Below, in pieces: positions 53,223-63,381 of a stretch of 64,000 bases of DNA (its first letter is position 1; each line of letters starts with the position of its first letter). The DNA lies in assembly GCA_016710235.1 (NCBI GenBank), contig JADJLG010000001.1:1415501-1479500 (forward strand), written 5' to 3'. The DNA comes from Saprospiraceae bacterium (lineage in GTDB: Bacteria > Bacteroidota > Bacteroidia > Chitinophagales > Saprospiraceae). The notes under the pieces were generated by a model. That model saw only the letters and a program-made list of their open reading frames with translations. It was not told where the DNA came from and did not search any database. The position numbers and the translations under genes were made by a program.

Positions 53223-56200
53223 TTATTTCAACACTGTTAGATCGCCTTTTATAGAAATGGTCCTTTGGTCTTTAAGTACTATTTTTGCAATCCACACAAA
53301 CACCGCAGGATTCATCTGTTCAGCTCTGAAGCTTCCATCCCAACCTAACTCAGGAATATTGGCTCCAAAATTTTCTTTCGTCCATACCAGTTCACCCCAT
53401 CTGTCATAAATGTTCAGATATTCTATTCTATCGATTGCGTCGGTAGTGATGAGATAAAAATATTTATTCGTTGCAATTCCGCTTCCCGAGTGGATTACAT
53501 TCGGTGCATAAATTTCAATATCGTCTTCTATGATCAGATATAAAGTATATATAGAATCACACTGTTCTTTGGTCTGAAAATTTGCGGTGTAGGTTCCTGA
53601 TTCACCATAATTTTGGTTGTTGATAGACCAATGATAATTTTGTTGGGTATAAACCGTATCTGAATAGAAATATTGTGGATGAATATATACCAGCTTGTTT
53701 ATTACAGAATCACAGCCATGTTCTGTCTGTTGATTGAAAGACAATACCTCGTCTTTTGTGATTCTGTTTCCGGTAATTGGGTCGATATATTCTTCACAAG
53801 CGTGAACCGTATCCAATATTCGTGTAGAAGGGAAAATCTCAATATGGAGTGTGACTAAGCTATCGCATGAATATTGGTTGCTCAATATTTGAGTATAAAT
53901 GCCGGATTGTTTGATTGCATTTCTATTCCATTCGAATGAATCGCATGCAGAATGCATGAGGATCGTCCGCGTACTTAGATGGATGGTCAATTCCAATTCT
54001 GTAATACTATCACAAGAATGCTGTGATTGATTTTTTGAAATATAAATGCCGGATTGTTTGTATGTAGAGCCATTCCATTCGAGAGAATCACAGGCGGTTT
54101 TTTGTTGCTTTATACTTTTTGTGGAATGAATGGTCAGATCTAGTTTGATGATGCTGTCACATCCTTTGGTTGTTCTCAAGGTATCATAATATAATCCGCT
54201 TTCTTTATAATTCTTTCCCAACCATAAGAATGAATCGCATGCTGTCTGTGTTTGAATGATGGATTTACTTTGGTTCAATGCAAGATCCAAAGTCACGATG
54301 CTGTCACAACCATTGATAGAAGAAAATGTATCTCTGTACTGACCTGTTGTGTTGTATGATTTTCCGTTCCACACATATTGATCGCAGGAAGAAATAAACT
54401 CATTACTGTACAAAATGGTATCGATGCTCAGATTCAGAAAAACTATTGAATCGCAGCCATTTTCATTTTGTCCATTGAATGTGTATGTACCTGAGTTAGT
54501 GTAAACATTTCCATTCCAATTGTAATTGCCGCAAGCTCTCGTATTCTGAATGATTGTGTCGGCAGCTTGAATTGTCAAATTGAGGATGATGATGCTGTCG
54601 CAGGAATGGTCTGTCTGTCCTTGATATGTGTATGTTCCTGAATTGGTGTAAACATTTCCATTCCAATTGTACGATGAACATGCGGTATCAAATATAATTT
54701 GCTCGGATTTTGGATAAATTTGCAAATCGAGGATTGTCAAACTGTCGCATCCGTTTGCACTCAATGTGTCATGCATATACCTTCCGCTGCTCGTGTATTC
54801 TTTGTCGTTCCATACATATTTTTCGCAGACAGAAATGTTCTGCATTACTGTTACTGAATCCAACAAATTGAGATCGAGATATACGATCAGACTATCGCAG
54901 CCTTTTTCGCTGCTGAGAACGTGTACATATCTTCCTGTATCCTGGAGCGGTCTTCCATAAAAATCATAGGAAGATCCTCTGCAGATTTCTGCATTGCGGT
55001 ATTCCAATTCAGGTAAATCAAGGCTATGAAAAAAATTGTCCGTGTAATCACATTCCAATAAAATAAAATCTTTGTCTTCGAATGTGCCGGAATTATTTCT
55101 GCTGCTGTTTACCACAAGATAAAGTTCTCTGAGATTTTGCGCTTTCAGTCTGATCTCCAAGCCTATCAGGCTATCACCGGGAAGTAGTTTGGTTTGAGTA
55201 TAATAGATGCCTAGTAATGCACCGCCTGTTTCAGGATTGCCATTATAAAACGAAACGGCAAGACTGCTGTCTGCTTGTGCAGAAGCATCGCTGCGATTGT
55301 ACAAATCAAAATTTACAATATACTCTTTTGTGCTTTCATCATAGCGAATACAAAATATTGTTCCGTACAAACTCGCCGCAGGAACTTTGTAGTTTCCTGA
55401 CGAGTCCAACAGGGTTTGTTGCGCCATGAAGTTATTGTATCTGCCATTCTGATAAGTTGCCTGATTTTTTTGTACTCGCGGCACTGTGAGATCATCATTA
55501 ATGTAGAGTGGATTGTAGGCGTATTGATTCCAGATCGGACGGGCAGGTGCCCAGGGCAGACTGTCCGGTGGACCAAAGATCGTGAGGGGACCTCGATAAT
55601 CTTGATCCCCGCATAAAGTACATATTCTAGAACTGCCTTGCTCATCAATTCCAGTTATAATTGGATATTCTGCATAAGTAGGTGATCTGCATTTTGCTTT
55701 ATCAACTACATACGGTAATGTATCATTGTAGGCCAGAATCCTAAGGTGAAGTGAATCACGCAATACCATTTCTTGTCTGCCATCACCGTCAAAATCAAAC
55801 AGACTCACTCCCAGTGAGCCGGACTCGTCTTGATTGGGCAATGACCACTGAAGTTTAAATTGACCTGTTCCGTTATATACATAAGAATAGGTGATGTTGA
55901 CACGATCAAAAATCAAACTAGGGTAAATAGAATTTGAAACTTTACCAATAGATACAATGCCTATAAAGTCGTAAGGAGAGGGAGGGTAGCATTTGGCTAT
56001 TAATTTTGGATTCCCGGTGTTGTCCAGGCTATAGGCATAGACCATTCCTGCATTATTGGCCCTTGCCGAAGCTACTACTACATCCAATTTTCCATCAAGA
56101 TTTATATCTGCTATAGAAGTAAGTCCATCTCGATATTCTTTGTCCACCATAATATTGCTTGCGGTCATGGTATTTCCAACTCGACCATTCTTGTTGGTAA

Positions 56201-56945
56201 TTTTTACCTTATAAATGGAATAACCGGCAGCAAGCTCTATGTCTGTAGGATCATCATCCAATTGTGCGGCTACTGAAACCGGAAAGGCAATTCTTAGAAA
56301 TGTATCTCGGCTTACTCCAATACCACTCATACTATCATCCACCAATAATTTTCCTGTTTGCGCATTAAATATTTTATTGTTGATATACAATTCCGGAATT
56401 CCATCCATATTAAAGTCTGCCATAGCCAATCCTCCGGACCTATAATATGGGCGATATTGGCTGCCCGGAGCATCTGAAATCCAGCGTAAGCTTCCGTCAG
56501 AATTAAAACATTTAATTTGATCATTAAGAGGGTTTATAAAATTCGATAGCACAATCACAATCTCCATTTTACCGTCTCCATCAATATCTGCTATCAGATT
56601 TGAACTTGTATATACATCAGAGAAAGGAATATTTATACTAAATTTTTTTGTATTATTTTTAATATCATATATATATAGTGAATCTCCATTATTAATAAAT
56701 ATTTCAGGAATACAATCAGAATTAATATCAGCTAATAAAGGAATCCCATTACAATTTAAATAAGGATCCTTAAATTTTGTCACTGTTCCAATTTTGATTG
56801 GTTTTTTTTCAAACTTTGAACTTCTGTAACATTTTAAGGTATCGGTATAATCAATGCAATTTTGGCAGAATGCATATTGCAAGTTAGAATAAAAAAATAT
56901 TAGAGTGTAAACTACTAATTTTAAATAAAGTAATAGCCTTATCAT
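53223..56945 (-). CDS. 1240-residue FG-GAP / Cys-repeat / CHU_C surface protein, copy B
   Basis: Signal peptide (residues 1-28; LKLVVYTLIFFYSNLQYAFC), then NCIDYTDTLKCYRSSKFEKK. Residues about 55-430 hold FG-GAP/integrin-like Ca-binding repeats (DINSDCIPE, DIDGDGKME, DFNMDGIPELYIN, DINLDGKLDVVVA, DFDGDGRQEM). A CARDB-like region follows (about 500-640). Then come about ten repeats of some 49 residues (640-1130; core W-x-G-x-x-Y-x-x-SGxY...GCDSI). The C-terminus (about 1150-1240; YDRWGELVWTKENFGANIPE, closing KGDLTVLK) is a CHU_C domain for type IX secretion. It is a paralog of the next gene, of exactly the same length. Probably a filamentous or stalk-like surface protein. Confidence 0.88.
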   Translation of the reverse strand: MIRLLLYLKLVVYTLIFFYSNLQYAFCQNCIDYTDTLKCYRSSKFEKKPIKIGTVTKFKDPYLNCNGIPLLADINSDCIPEIFINNGDSLYIYDIKNNTKKFSINIPFSDVYTSSNLIADIDGDGKMEIVIVLSNFINPLNDQIKCFNSDGSLRWISDAPGSQYRPYYRSGGLAMADFNMDGIPELYINNKIFNAQTGKLLVDDSMSGIGVSRDTFLRIAFPVSVAAQLDDDPTDIELAAGYSIYKVKITNKNGRVGNTMTASNIMVDKEYRDGLTSIADINLDGKLDVVVASARANNAGMVYAYSLDNTGNPKLIAKCYPPSPYDFIGIVSIGKVSNSIYPSLIFDRVNITYSYVYNGTGQFKLQWSLPNQDESGSLGVSLFDFDGDGRQEMVLRDSLHLRILAYNDTLPYVVDKAKCRSPTYAEYPIITGIDEQGSSRICTLCGDQDYRGPLTIFGPPDSLPWAPARPIWNQYAYNPLYINDDLTVPRVQKNQATYQNGRYNNFMAQQTLLDSSGNYKVPAASLYGTIFCIRYDESTKEYIVNFDLYNRSDASAQADSSLAVSFYNGNPETGGALLGIYYTQTKLLPGDSLIGLEIRLKAQNLRELYLVVNSSRNNSGTFEDKDFILLECDYTDNFFHSLDLPELEYRNAEICRGSSYDFYGRPLQDTGRYVHVLSSEKGCDSLIVYLDLNLLDSVTVMQNISVCEKYVWNDKEYTSSGRYMHDTLSANGCDSLTILDLQIYPKSEQIIFDTACSSYNWNGNVYTNSGTYTYQGQTDHSCDSIIILNLTIQAADTIIQNTRACGNYNWNGNVYTNSGTYTFNGQNENGCDSIVFLNLSIDTILYSNEFISSCDQYVWNGKSYNTTGQYRDTFSSINGCDSIVTLDLALNQSKSIIQTQTACDSFLWLGKNYKESGLYYDTLRTTKGCDSIIKLDLTIHSTKSIKQQKTACDSLEWNGSTYKQSGIYISKNQSQHSCDSITELELTIHLSTRTILMHSACDSFEWNRNAIKQSGIYTQILSNQYSCDSLVTLHIEIFPSTRILDTVHACEEYIDPITGNRITKDEVLSFNQQTEHGCDSVINKLVYIHPQYFYSDTVYTQQNYHWSINNQNYGESGTYTANFQTKEQCDSIYTLYLIIEDDIEIYAPNVIHSGSGIATNKYFYLITTDAIDRIEYLNIYDRWGELVWTKENFGANIPELGWDGSFRAEQMNPAVFVWIAKIVLKDQRTISIKGDLTVLK

Positions 56946-56973
56946 ACAATAAATGATAGTGACATTAATGGTT

Positions 56974-57004
56974 CAAATCTAATCCCTTATTTCCGGATTG
57001 TCAA
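56974..57004 (-). promoter_or_regulatory. Promoter of surface-protein copy B
   Basis: On the minus strand TTG (57004-57002), a 20-base spacer and TAGATTTG (56981-56974), 28 bases before the ATG at 56945. Confidence 0.6.
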
Positions 57005-57071
57005 GCGTATCGTACTATTTATTTTTTTGAGGGATTGAATTTGTTCCACTTTTATAAATTTCTTTTGCTTT

Positions 57072-60000
57072 CTATCTCAATACCGTAAAATCTCCTGTAA
57101 CTTTGATTTCTCTTCCGTCTTTGAGTCTTACTATTGCAAGCCATACGAAAACTCCAGGATTGACCATCTGTGACTTAAATGTTCCGTCCCATCCCAGCTC
57201 CGGTATGTTGGCTTGAAATTGAGTTTTCTCCCACACTAACTCTCCCCAGCGATCGTAGATTTTCAATTCTTGGATTTGATCTATTTCTCCGCTTGTGATG
57301 AGATAAAAATATTTATTCGTTGCAATGCCACTTCCCGGATGGATTACATTCGGTGCATAAATTTCAATATCGTCTTCTATGATCAGATATAAAGTATATA
57401 TAGAATCACACTGTTCTTTGGTTTGAAAATTTGCGGTGTAGGTTCCTGATTCACCATAATTTTGGTTGTTGATAGACCAATGATAATTTTGTTGGGTATA
57501 AACCGTATCTGAATAAAAATATTGTGGATGAATATATACCACCTTGTTTAATACAGAATCACAGCCATGTTCTGTCTGTTGATTGAAAGACAATACCTCG
57601 TCTTTTGTGATTCTGTTTCCGGTAATTGGGTCGATATATTCTTCGCAAGCGTGAACCGTATCCAATATTCGTGTAGAAGGGAAAATCTCAATATGGAGTG
57701 TGACTAAGCTATCGCATAAATATTGGTTGCTCAGTATTTGAGTATAAATGCCGGATTGTTTGATTACATTTCTATTCCATTCGAATGAATCGCATGCAGA
57801 ATGCATCAGGATCGACCGCGCACTTGGATGGATGGTCAATTCCAGTTCTGTAATACTGTCACAAGAATGCTGTGTTTGATTTTTTGAAATATAAATGCCG
57901 GATTGTTTGTATGTAGAGCCATTCCATTCGAGAGAATCACAGGCGGTTTTTTGTTGCTTTATACTTTTTGTGGAATGAATGGTCAGATCTAGTTTGATGA
58001 TGCTGTCACAACCTTTGGTTGTGCTCAAGGTATCATAATATAATCCGCTTTGTTTATAATTCTTTCCCAACCATAATAATGAATCACATGCTGTCTGTGT
58101 TTGAATGAAGGATTTACTTTGGTTCAATGCAAGATTCAAAGTCACGATGCTGTCACAACCATTGATAGAAGAAAATGTATCTCTGTACTGACCTGTTGTG
58201 TTGTATGATTTTCCGTTCCACACATATTGATCGCAGGAAGAAATGAACTCATTGCTGTACAAAATGGTATCGATGCTCAGATTCAGAAAAACTATTGAAT
58301 CGCAGCCATTTTCATTTTGTCCATTGAATGTGTATGTCCCGGAATTGGTATAAACATTTCCATTCCATTTGTAATTGCCGCAAGCTCTTGCATTTTGTAT
58401 AATGGTGTCGGTGGGATAAATTGTCAAATTGAGGATGATGATGCTGTCGCAGGAATGGTCTGTCTGTCCTTGATATGTGTATGTTCCGGAATTGGTGTAA
58501 ATATTTCCATTCCATTTGTACGATGTACATGCGGTATCAAAAATAATTTGCTCGGATTTTGGATAAATTTGCAAATCGAGGATTGTCAAACTGTCGCATC
58601 CGTTTCCACTCAATGTATCATGCATATACCTTCCGCTGCTCGTGTATTCTTTGTCGTTCCATACATATTTTTCGCAGACAGAAATGTTCTGCATTACTGT
58701 TACTGAATCCAACAAATTGAGATCAAGATATACGATCAGACTATCACAGCCTTTTTCATTGCTGAGAACGTGTACATATCTTCCTGTATCCTGGATCGGT
58801 CTTCCATAAAAATCATAGGAATATCCTCTGCAGATTTCTGCAGTGCGGTATTCCAATTCAGGTAAATCAAGGCTATGAAAAAAATTGTCCGTGTAATCAC
58901 ATTCCAATAAAATAAAATCTTTGTCTTCGAAGGGACCTGAATTATTTCTGTTGCTGTTTACCACAAGATAAAGCTCTCTGAGATTTTGTGCTGTCAGGCT
59001 GATCTCCAATCCTATCAGGCTATCGCCGGGAAGTAGTTTGGTTTGTGTATAATAGATGCCTAGTAATGCACCGCCTGTTTCCGGATTGCCATTATAAAAC
59101 GAAACGGCAAGACTGCTGTCTGCTTGTGCAGAAGCATCGCTGCGATTGTACAAATCAAAATTTACAATATACTCATTTGTACTTTCATCATAGCGAATAC
59201 AAAATATTGTTCCGTACAAACTCGCCGCAGGAACTTTGTAATTTCCTGCCGAGTCCAACAGGGTTTTTTGGGCCATGAAGTTATTGTATCGTCCATTCTG
59301 ATAAGTTGCCTGATTTTTTTGTACTCGTGGCACTGTGAGATCATCATTGATGTAGAGTGGATTGTAGGCGTATTGATTCCAGATCGGACGGGCAGGTGCC
59401 CAGGGCAGACTGTCCGGTGGACCAAAGATCGTGAGGTGGCCGATATAATTTGTGTCCCTACATACGGTACATATTCTAGAACTTCCATGCTCATCAATAC
59501 CTACTATTGTGGGATACTCGAACCATGTTCCAGCCATGCACTCTACTTTGTCCACCACATAAGGAATGGTATCATTGAATGCCAGAATCCTAAGGTGAAG
59601 TGAATCCCGCAATACCATTTCTTGTCTGCCATCACCGTCAAAATCAAATAGACTCACTCCCAATGAGCCGGACTCGTCTTGATTGGGCAATGACCACTGT
59701 AATTTGAGTTGTGTAGTTCCATCATAGATATAAGAATAAGTAATATTCACCCGATCAAATATCAAACTCGGATAAATAGAATTTGAGATTTTTCCAATAG
59801 ATACAATTCCTATAAAATTGTATGGAGAGGGAGGATAACATTTGGCTATTAATTTTGGATTCCCTGTGTTGTCCAGGCAATATGCATAGACCAGTCCGGA
59901 ATTATTGGCCCTTGCCGAAGCTACTACTACATCCAATTTTCCGTCAAGATTTACATCTGCTATAGAAGTAAGTCCATCTCGATATTCTTTGTCCACCATT

Positions 60001-60794
60001 ATGTTGCTTGCGGTCATGGTATTTCCGACACGACCATTCTTGTTGGTAATTTTTACCTTATAAATGGAATAACCGGCAGCAAGCTCTAAGTCTGCAGGAT
60101 CATCATCCAATTGTGCAGCTACTGAAATAGGAAAAGGCACTGTTAAAAAAGTGTCACGACTTATGCCTATTGCATTATTGCTTCCATCTACTAGTAACAC
60201 TCCCGTCTGTGCATTAAATATTTTATTGTTGATATACAATTCCGGAACCCCATCCATATTAAAATCGGACAATGCTAATCCTCCTGTTCTATAATAAGGT
60301 CTAAATTGACTCCCTGGGATATCAGAAACCCATCTTATATTTCCATTGTAATCACAGCATTTTATTTTATCTTTAGTCCGATCAAAATAATCTTCAAATA
60401 TAAAAAGTAATTCTGATTTATGATCTCCATCTATATCAAATAAAGCTCTTGTACTTGTATTATTATCATTTTGAGGGATAGGAAATTCATTTAATAAAAT
60501 GTTACTTTTTAAATTAAATAATTTCAAATAATAATTATAATTACTAATTATAACTTCTGGCATACAATCTCCATTCCAATCCGTAACTAAGGGAAAATCA
60601 TAAAAATCAATGGTATCTGCCGGAACAGTTTTAGTTCCAATTTTGATAGGTTTTTTTTCAAATTTTGAACTTCTGTAACATTTTAAGGTATCGGTATAAT
60701 CAATGCAATTTTGACTGCATAGCCTTTTTGAATTTAAACCAATAAGTATTAAACTAAATACAAGAAAGTTAAAACTAGAGAATAGCTTATTCAT
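57072..60794 (-). CDS. 1240-residue FG-GAP / Cys-repeat / CHU_C surface protein, copy A
   Basis: Same plan and same length as its downstream paralog. Signal peptide: residues 1-27 (FNFLVFSLILIGLNSKRLCS). Residues 28-53 are identical to the paralog, about 55-150 differ, about 150-1150 are nearly identical except for an island around 430-460 (VECMAGTWFEYPTIVGIDEH), and the last 80 differ again (SGEIDQIQELKIYDRWGE, closing TGDFTVLR). The FG-GAP part has DWNGDCMPE and DIDGDHKSE in place of DINSDCIPE and DIDGDGKME. No housekeeping promoter was seen between its ATG and the hairpin at 60803-60847, so it may depend on read-through from the gene upstream. Confidence 0.88.
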   Translation of the reverse strand: MNKLFSSFNFLVFSLILIGLNSKRLCSQNCIDYTDTLKCYRSSKFEKKPIKIGTKTVPADTIDFYDFPLVTDWNGDCMPEVIISNYNYYLKLFNLKSNILLNEFPIPQNDNNTSTRALFDIDGDHKSELLFIFEDYFDRTKDKIKCCDYNGNIRWVSDIPGSQFRPYYRTGGLALSDFNMDGVPELYINNKIFNAQTGVLLVDGSNNAIGISRDTFLTVPFPISVAAQLDDDPADLELAAGYSIYKVKITNKNGRVGNTMTASNIMVDKEYRDGLTSIADVNLDGKLDVVVASARANNSGLVYAYCLDNTGNPKLIAKCYPPSPYNFIGIVSIGKISNSIYPSLIFDRVNITYSYIYDGTTQLKLQWSLPNQDESGSLGVSLFDFDGDGRQEMVLRDSLHLRILAFNDTIPYVVDKVECMAGTWFEYPTIVGIDEHGSSRICTVCRDTNYIGHLTIFGPPDSLPWAPARPIWNQYAYNPLYINDDLTVPRVQKNQATYQNGRYNNFMAQKTLLDSAGNYKVPAASLYGTIFCIRYDESTNEYIVNFDLYNRSDASAQADSSLAVSFYNGNPETGGALLGIYYTQTKLLPGDSLIGLEISLTAQNLRELYLVVNSNRNNSGPFEDKDFILLECDYTDNFFHSLDLPELEYRTAEICRGYSYDFYGRPIQDTGRYVHVLSNEKGCDSLIVYLDLNLLDSVTVMQNISVCEKYVWNDKEYTSSGRYMHDTLSGNGCDSLTILDLQIYPKSEQIIFDTACTSYKWNGNIYTNSGTYTYQGQTDHSCDSIIILNLTIYPTDTIIQNARACGNYKWNGNVYTNSGTYTFNGQNENGCDSIVFLNLSIDTILYSNEFISSCDQYVWNGKSYNTTGQYRDTFSSINGCDSIVTLNLALNQSKSFIQTQTACDSLLWLGKNYKQSGLYYDTLSTTKGCDSIIKLDLTIHSTKSIKQQKTACDSLEWNGSTYKQSGIYISKNQTQHSCDSITELELTIHPSARSILMHSACDSFEWNRNVIKQSGIYTQILSNQYLCDSLVTLHIEIFPSTRILDTVHACEEYIDPITGNRITKDEVLSFNQQTEHGCDSVLNKVVYIHPQYFYSDTVYTQQNYHWSINNQNYGESGTYTANFQTKEQCDSIYTLYLIIEDDIEIYAPNVIHPGSGIATNKYFYLITSGEIDQIQELKIYDRWGELVWEKTQFQANIPELGWDGTFKSQMVNPGVFVWLAIVRLKDGREIKVTGDFTVLR

Positions 60795-60802
60795 ATCAAA
60801 GA

Positions 60803-60847
60803 AAAATCAAAATAGTCGGGGCACCTACCCCCGACTATTTTGATTTT
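60803..60847 (-). terminator. Long perfect hairpin, terminator of the 716-residue protein gene
   Basis: Two 19-base arms (60803-60821 and 60829-60847) are perfectly complementary around the seven-base loop CACCTAC (plus strand). On the minus strand the second arm ends in TTTT and runs into TTCTTTGATATG, the start of the next gene. It lies right after the stop at 60853 and nine bases before the ATG at 60794. Confidence 0.8.
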
Positions 60848-60852
60848 AAGGT

Positions 60853-63118
60853 TTAATGTTGTAAAATAAATTTAACGACTTTCATTTTCCCCCCCGGAGT
60901 GAAATACTTAATAAAGTACAAACCTGAAGGTAAATGTCTAAGATCCAATTCTTTTCTTTGTTCAATTTTTTGGTGAGGCAATATCAATTTCTGATCTATG
61001 CTAAATAGTTCAAACTTAATATTTTCATGACTAGATTGGAGCGTAATAATCCCTGTGTTAGAAGGATTAGGAAAAACTAACAGGTCCACCGTATTTAGAT
61101 TCGTTTTCTGCTTTTTACTACGATAGTTGAGTCTTGAACAATCCGGCTTAGGAATAAAAATAGTTTTGAAGCAGGATGGTGCAGGACAATTACAGGCAGC
61201 ATTATTACACTCATAAACGGTCAATGTAATGTCTGAGCTGTAAGGTCCAAGAGGGCCGGATGGAAGTGGCCCCATGACTCCTCCAGGCATGGTTTTGTAA
61301 CACAAAAAATTGCCTGTGGACTTGACATCTAAGGTAAAATAATACAAATTGCCTTCCTCATTACAATACAAATCCTTCCTATAGACTTCCAGACCACAGC
61401 TCGCACTGCATGGTTTTGGAGGACAAACATTAATCAATACAGCAATATCGCAACCATTATTTATAAATTCAATCTTATAATTCTTACACTCTGTCCCGAT
61501 GTTTCCTCCATTAATAGTACAAGGGATGGCGCCGGAACTGCAATTTGTAAATGAATTATTACTCAAATCTGTAACCATGTATGGCCCCCCCGTAGGTACA
61601 GTAAGATCAAAGGTCCAAGTATTGTTGGGATAGCAAGTTACATTTCTGATGGATAAATTATTAAAATCTTGACATAAGGCACTACAAAATGCAGGTGGAG
61701 TGATCTGGAAACTAAATAAACAACCATCCACATTTACAGTTAAAGTCCAAGGGCCTTCTTGTATGATAAAAGGTCCAAGATTTATGACAGCACTTCCATT
61801 TCCTGTTTTAAGCGTGTAGGGACCTGGTTCATTTGGATATGGGTTATTCAGTTGTCTTTGGATGATATACGAGTGACTGCCAATATTAATCATATCTAAT
61901 TGAACATAATAATAATCATCAGACATAAGGTTGGTGGTATTATTGTTTTGACATTGACCGATGGCATGACTAACCCCAAAAGCAATAAAGTCATCATAAC
62001 AAATTTCGACAGCATTACTATTTACAGGAGGTAATGAAACACCATTGGATTCATAGACAAACACAGTATACAAATCTCGGCATTGCCCCACCACAAAATT
62101 ACTTATTGGAATGTCAAAGCAATATGTATTATTAATATAGTTGATTGAATAATTTGATATGTTGAAACCTGGGACATACATCGTATCTATTATCCAATTA
62201 CCACATATTGATGGTAAAAGGAATGTACCACAAATCCTAATCGTATCTCCATAACAAGAATATTTATCAATCCCCAAACCAGAACTATTCAAGGAATGAT
62301 CATACAATATATTTGTTCCAAATGAGCTAATGGAACAATCTTCACAGATTCCATCCACATAAGCATAGCCAAAATGTGCTCCACATCCACAATCAGCAGC
62401 AATGATACTTAAAGTTGCAATTTGACCAACTGCGCTTTGTGGTATATTTATTTTATGACACGTCCAATCGACTGTATCTATCTTCTCAAAATTACACAAA
62501 GTATCTGTTCTTATATTATCACATTCTAACATATCCGCATCAAAACAAAGAGTTTGTTCTGGTACTAAATCGCAAGATATACTGAACCAAGGTTGGCTAT
62601 CTCCATGACCATCAGGATTCTCCAATATTGCAGCAAACCAAACTGCAAAATGACGATTCTCCTCTGTCACTCTAAATCTTTTTTGAATCCTGTTCACATC
62701 TTTATCTCCATCACATTGATCTAAATTACCGTACCTATTATTGAGCATCAAAGACTTGGAGCCGAACTTTGTCCTTGGAATTCCAATGAGTGGATCAGTA
62801 CCTCCAGACACAATTTCAAACCTCCGATAATATGGTAAACTTACGTTATAATAGACTGACGGATTCCCACTATTCAAAGGTGTACAAGTTTTGCTTCCAC
62901 TTGTATTTGTCGCAGCACGACCTTGGTAGTAGAGAAAATCTTGCTCGAATCCTCCATTATCGCAAATGAATGTATCCACTTGTGCATTTGACTGAGTGAA
63001 CAAAAATATGGATGAAAGAATCAGAAATAGGGTTTTTCGCAGAAAGATTCTGGGATGTGGGATGTGGGATGTGGGATGTGGTTAAAATTAAATTTTGCTT
63101 TAAGACAATGTGTTTCAT
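60853..63118 (-). CDS. Secreted T9SS type A surface protein with a start region containing a heptamer tract
   Basis: The mature protein is about 710 residues. It begins after a signal peptide read from 63054 down (RKTLFLILSSIFLFTQSNAQ, then VDTFICDNGGFEQDF), continues with Cys-rich beta-sandwich segments and ends in a type A sorting domain (VFPNPSNTGIITLQSS, LDLRHLPSGLYFIKYF). No ATG, GTG or TTG lies in this frame before the hydrophobic core: the first TTG (63003) is inside it and a CTG is at 63042. An ATG at 63118 is preceded by a good promoter, but the (GGGATGT)4 tract between it and the signal peptide puts it out of frame. With one unit less the ATG would read straight into the signal peptide. 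The 5' limit given here is therefore the probable, not the proven, start. Confidence 0.72.
63052..63081 (-). repeat. (GGGATGT)4 heptanucleotide tract at the 5' end of a surface-protein gene
   Basis: Four exact GGGATGT units (63052-63079 on the plus strand) and a partial GG. On the coding (minus) strand they read ACATCCC. Because seven is not a multiple of three, each gain or loss of a unit changes the reading frame across the tract. Confidence 0.9.
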
Positions 63119-63381
63119 TATAATAAATTTATGGGTTAATAAAAAAAATTCCGGTTTTTGGGAATCGACTGTGTTGCTTTATTCTTTTTGAACCATAGGC
63201 AGTACTTTTTAGTATTCTATTTTCAAAGTTAAGAAAAATACAACGAATTGTCAATAAATATTTAATATATTTTTTAAAATAATATGTCGAGAAGGATTTA
63301 CCGCACAAACTTCATTGATCCTTTAACGTTTATAGATGTGATTGCCTATTTTATTTCAACTTGTAAGACTATTTGATTATT
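63119..63381. other. Divergent AT-rich spacer between the surface-protein gene and the helicase gene
   Basis: About 260 bases. It holds the minus-strand promoter at 63224-63254. No clear TAnnTTTG box faces the helicase gene. No other feature is visible. Confidence 0.45.
63224..63254 (-). promoter_or_regulatory. Promoter of the heptamer-tract surface-protein gene
   Basis: On the minus strand TTG (63254-63252), a 20-base spacer and TAACTTTG (63231-63224). Transcription would begin near 63217, upstream of both the ATG at 63118 and the heptamer tract, so the tract would be transcribed. Confidence 0.6.

Noticed and set aside
53223..60794. The regular ~150-bp repeats in the two giant genes as a CRISPR array
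   Set aside because: The units are coding, in frame, and differ from each other in sequence; there are no uniform repeats with unique spacers and no cas genes.
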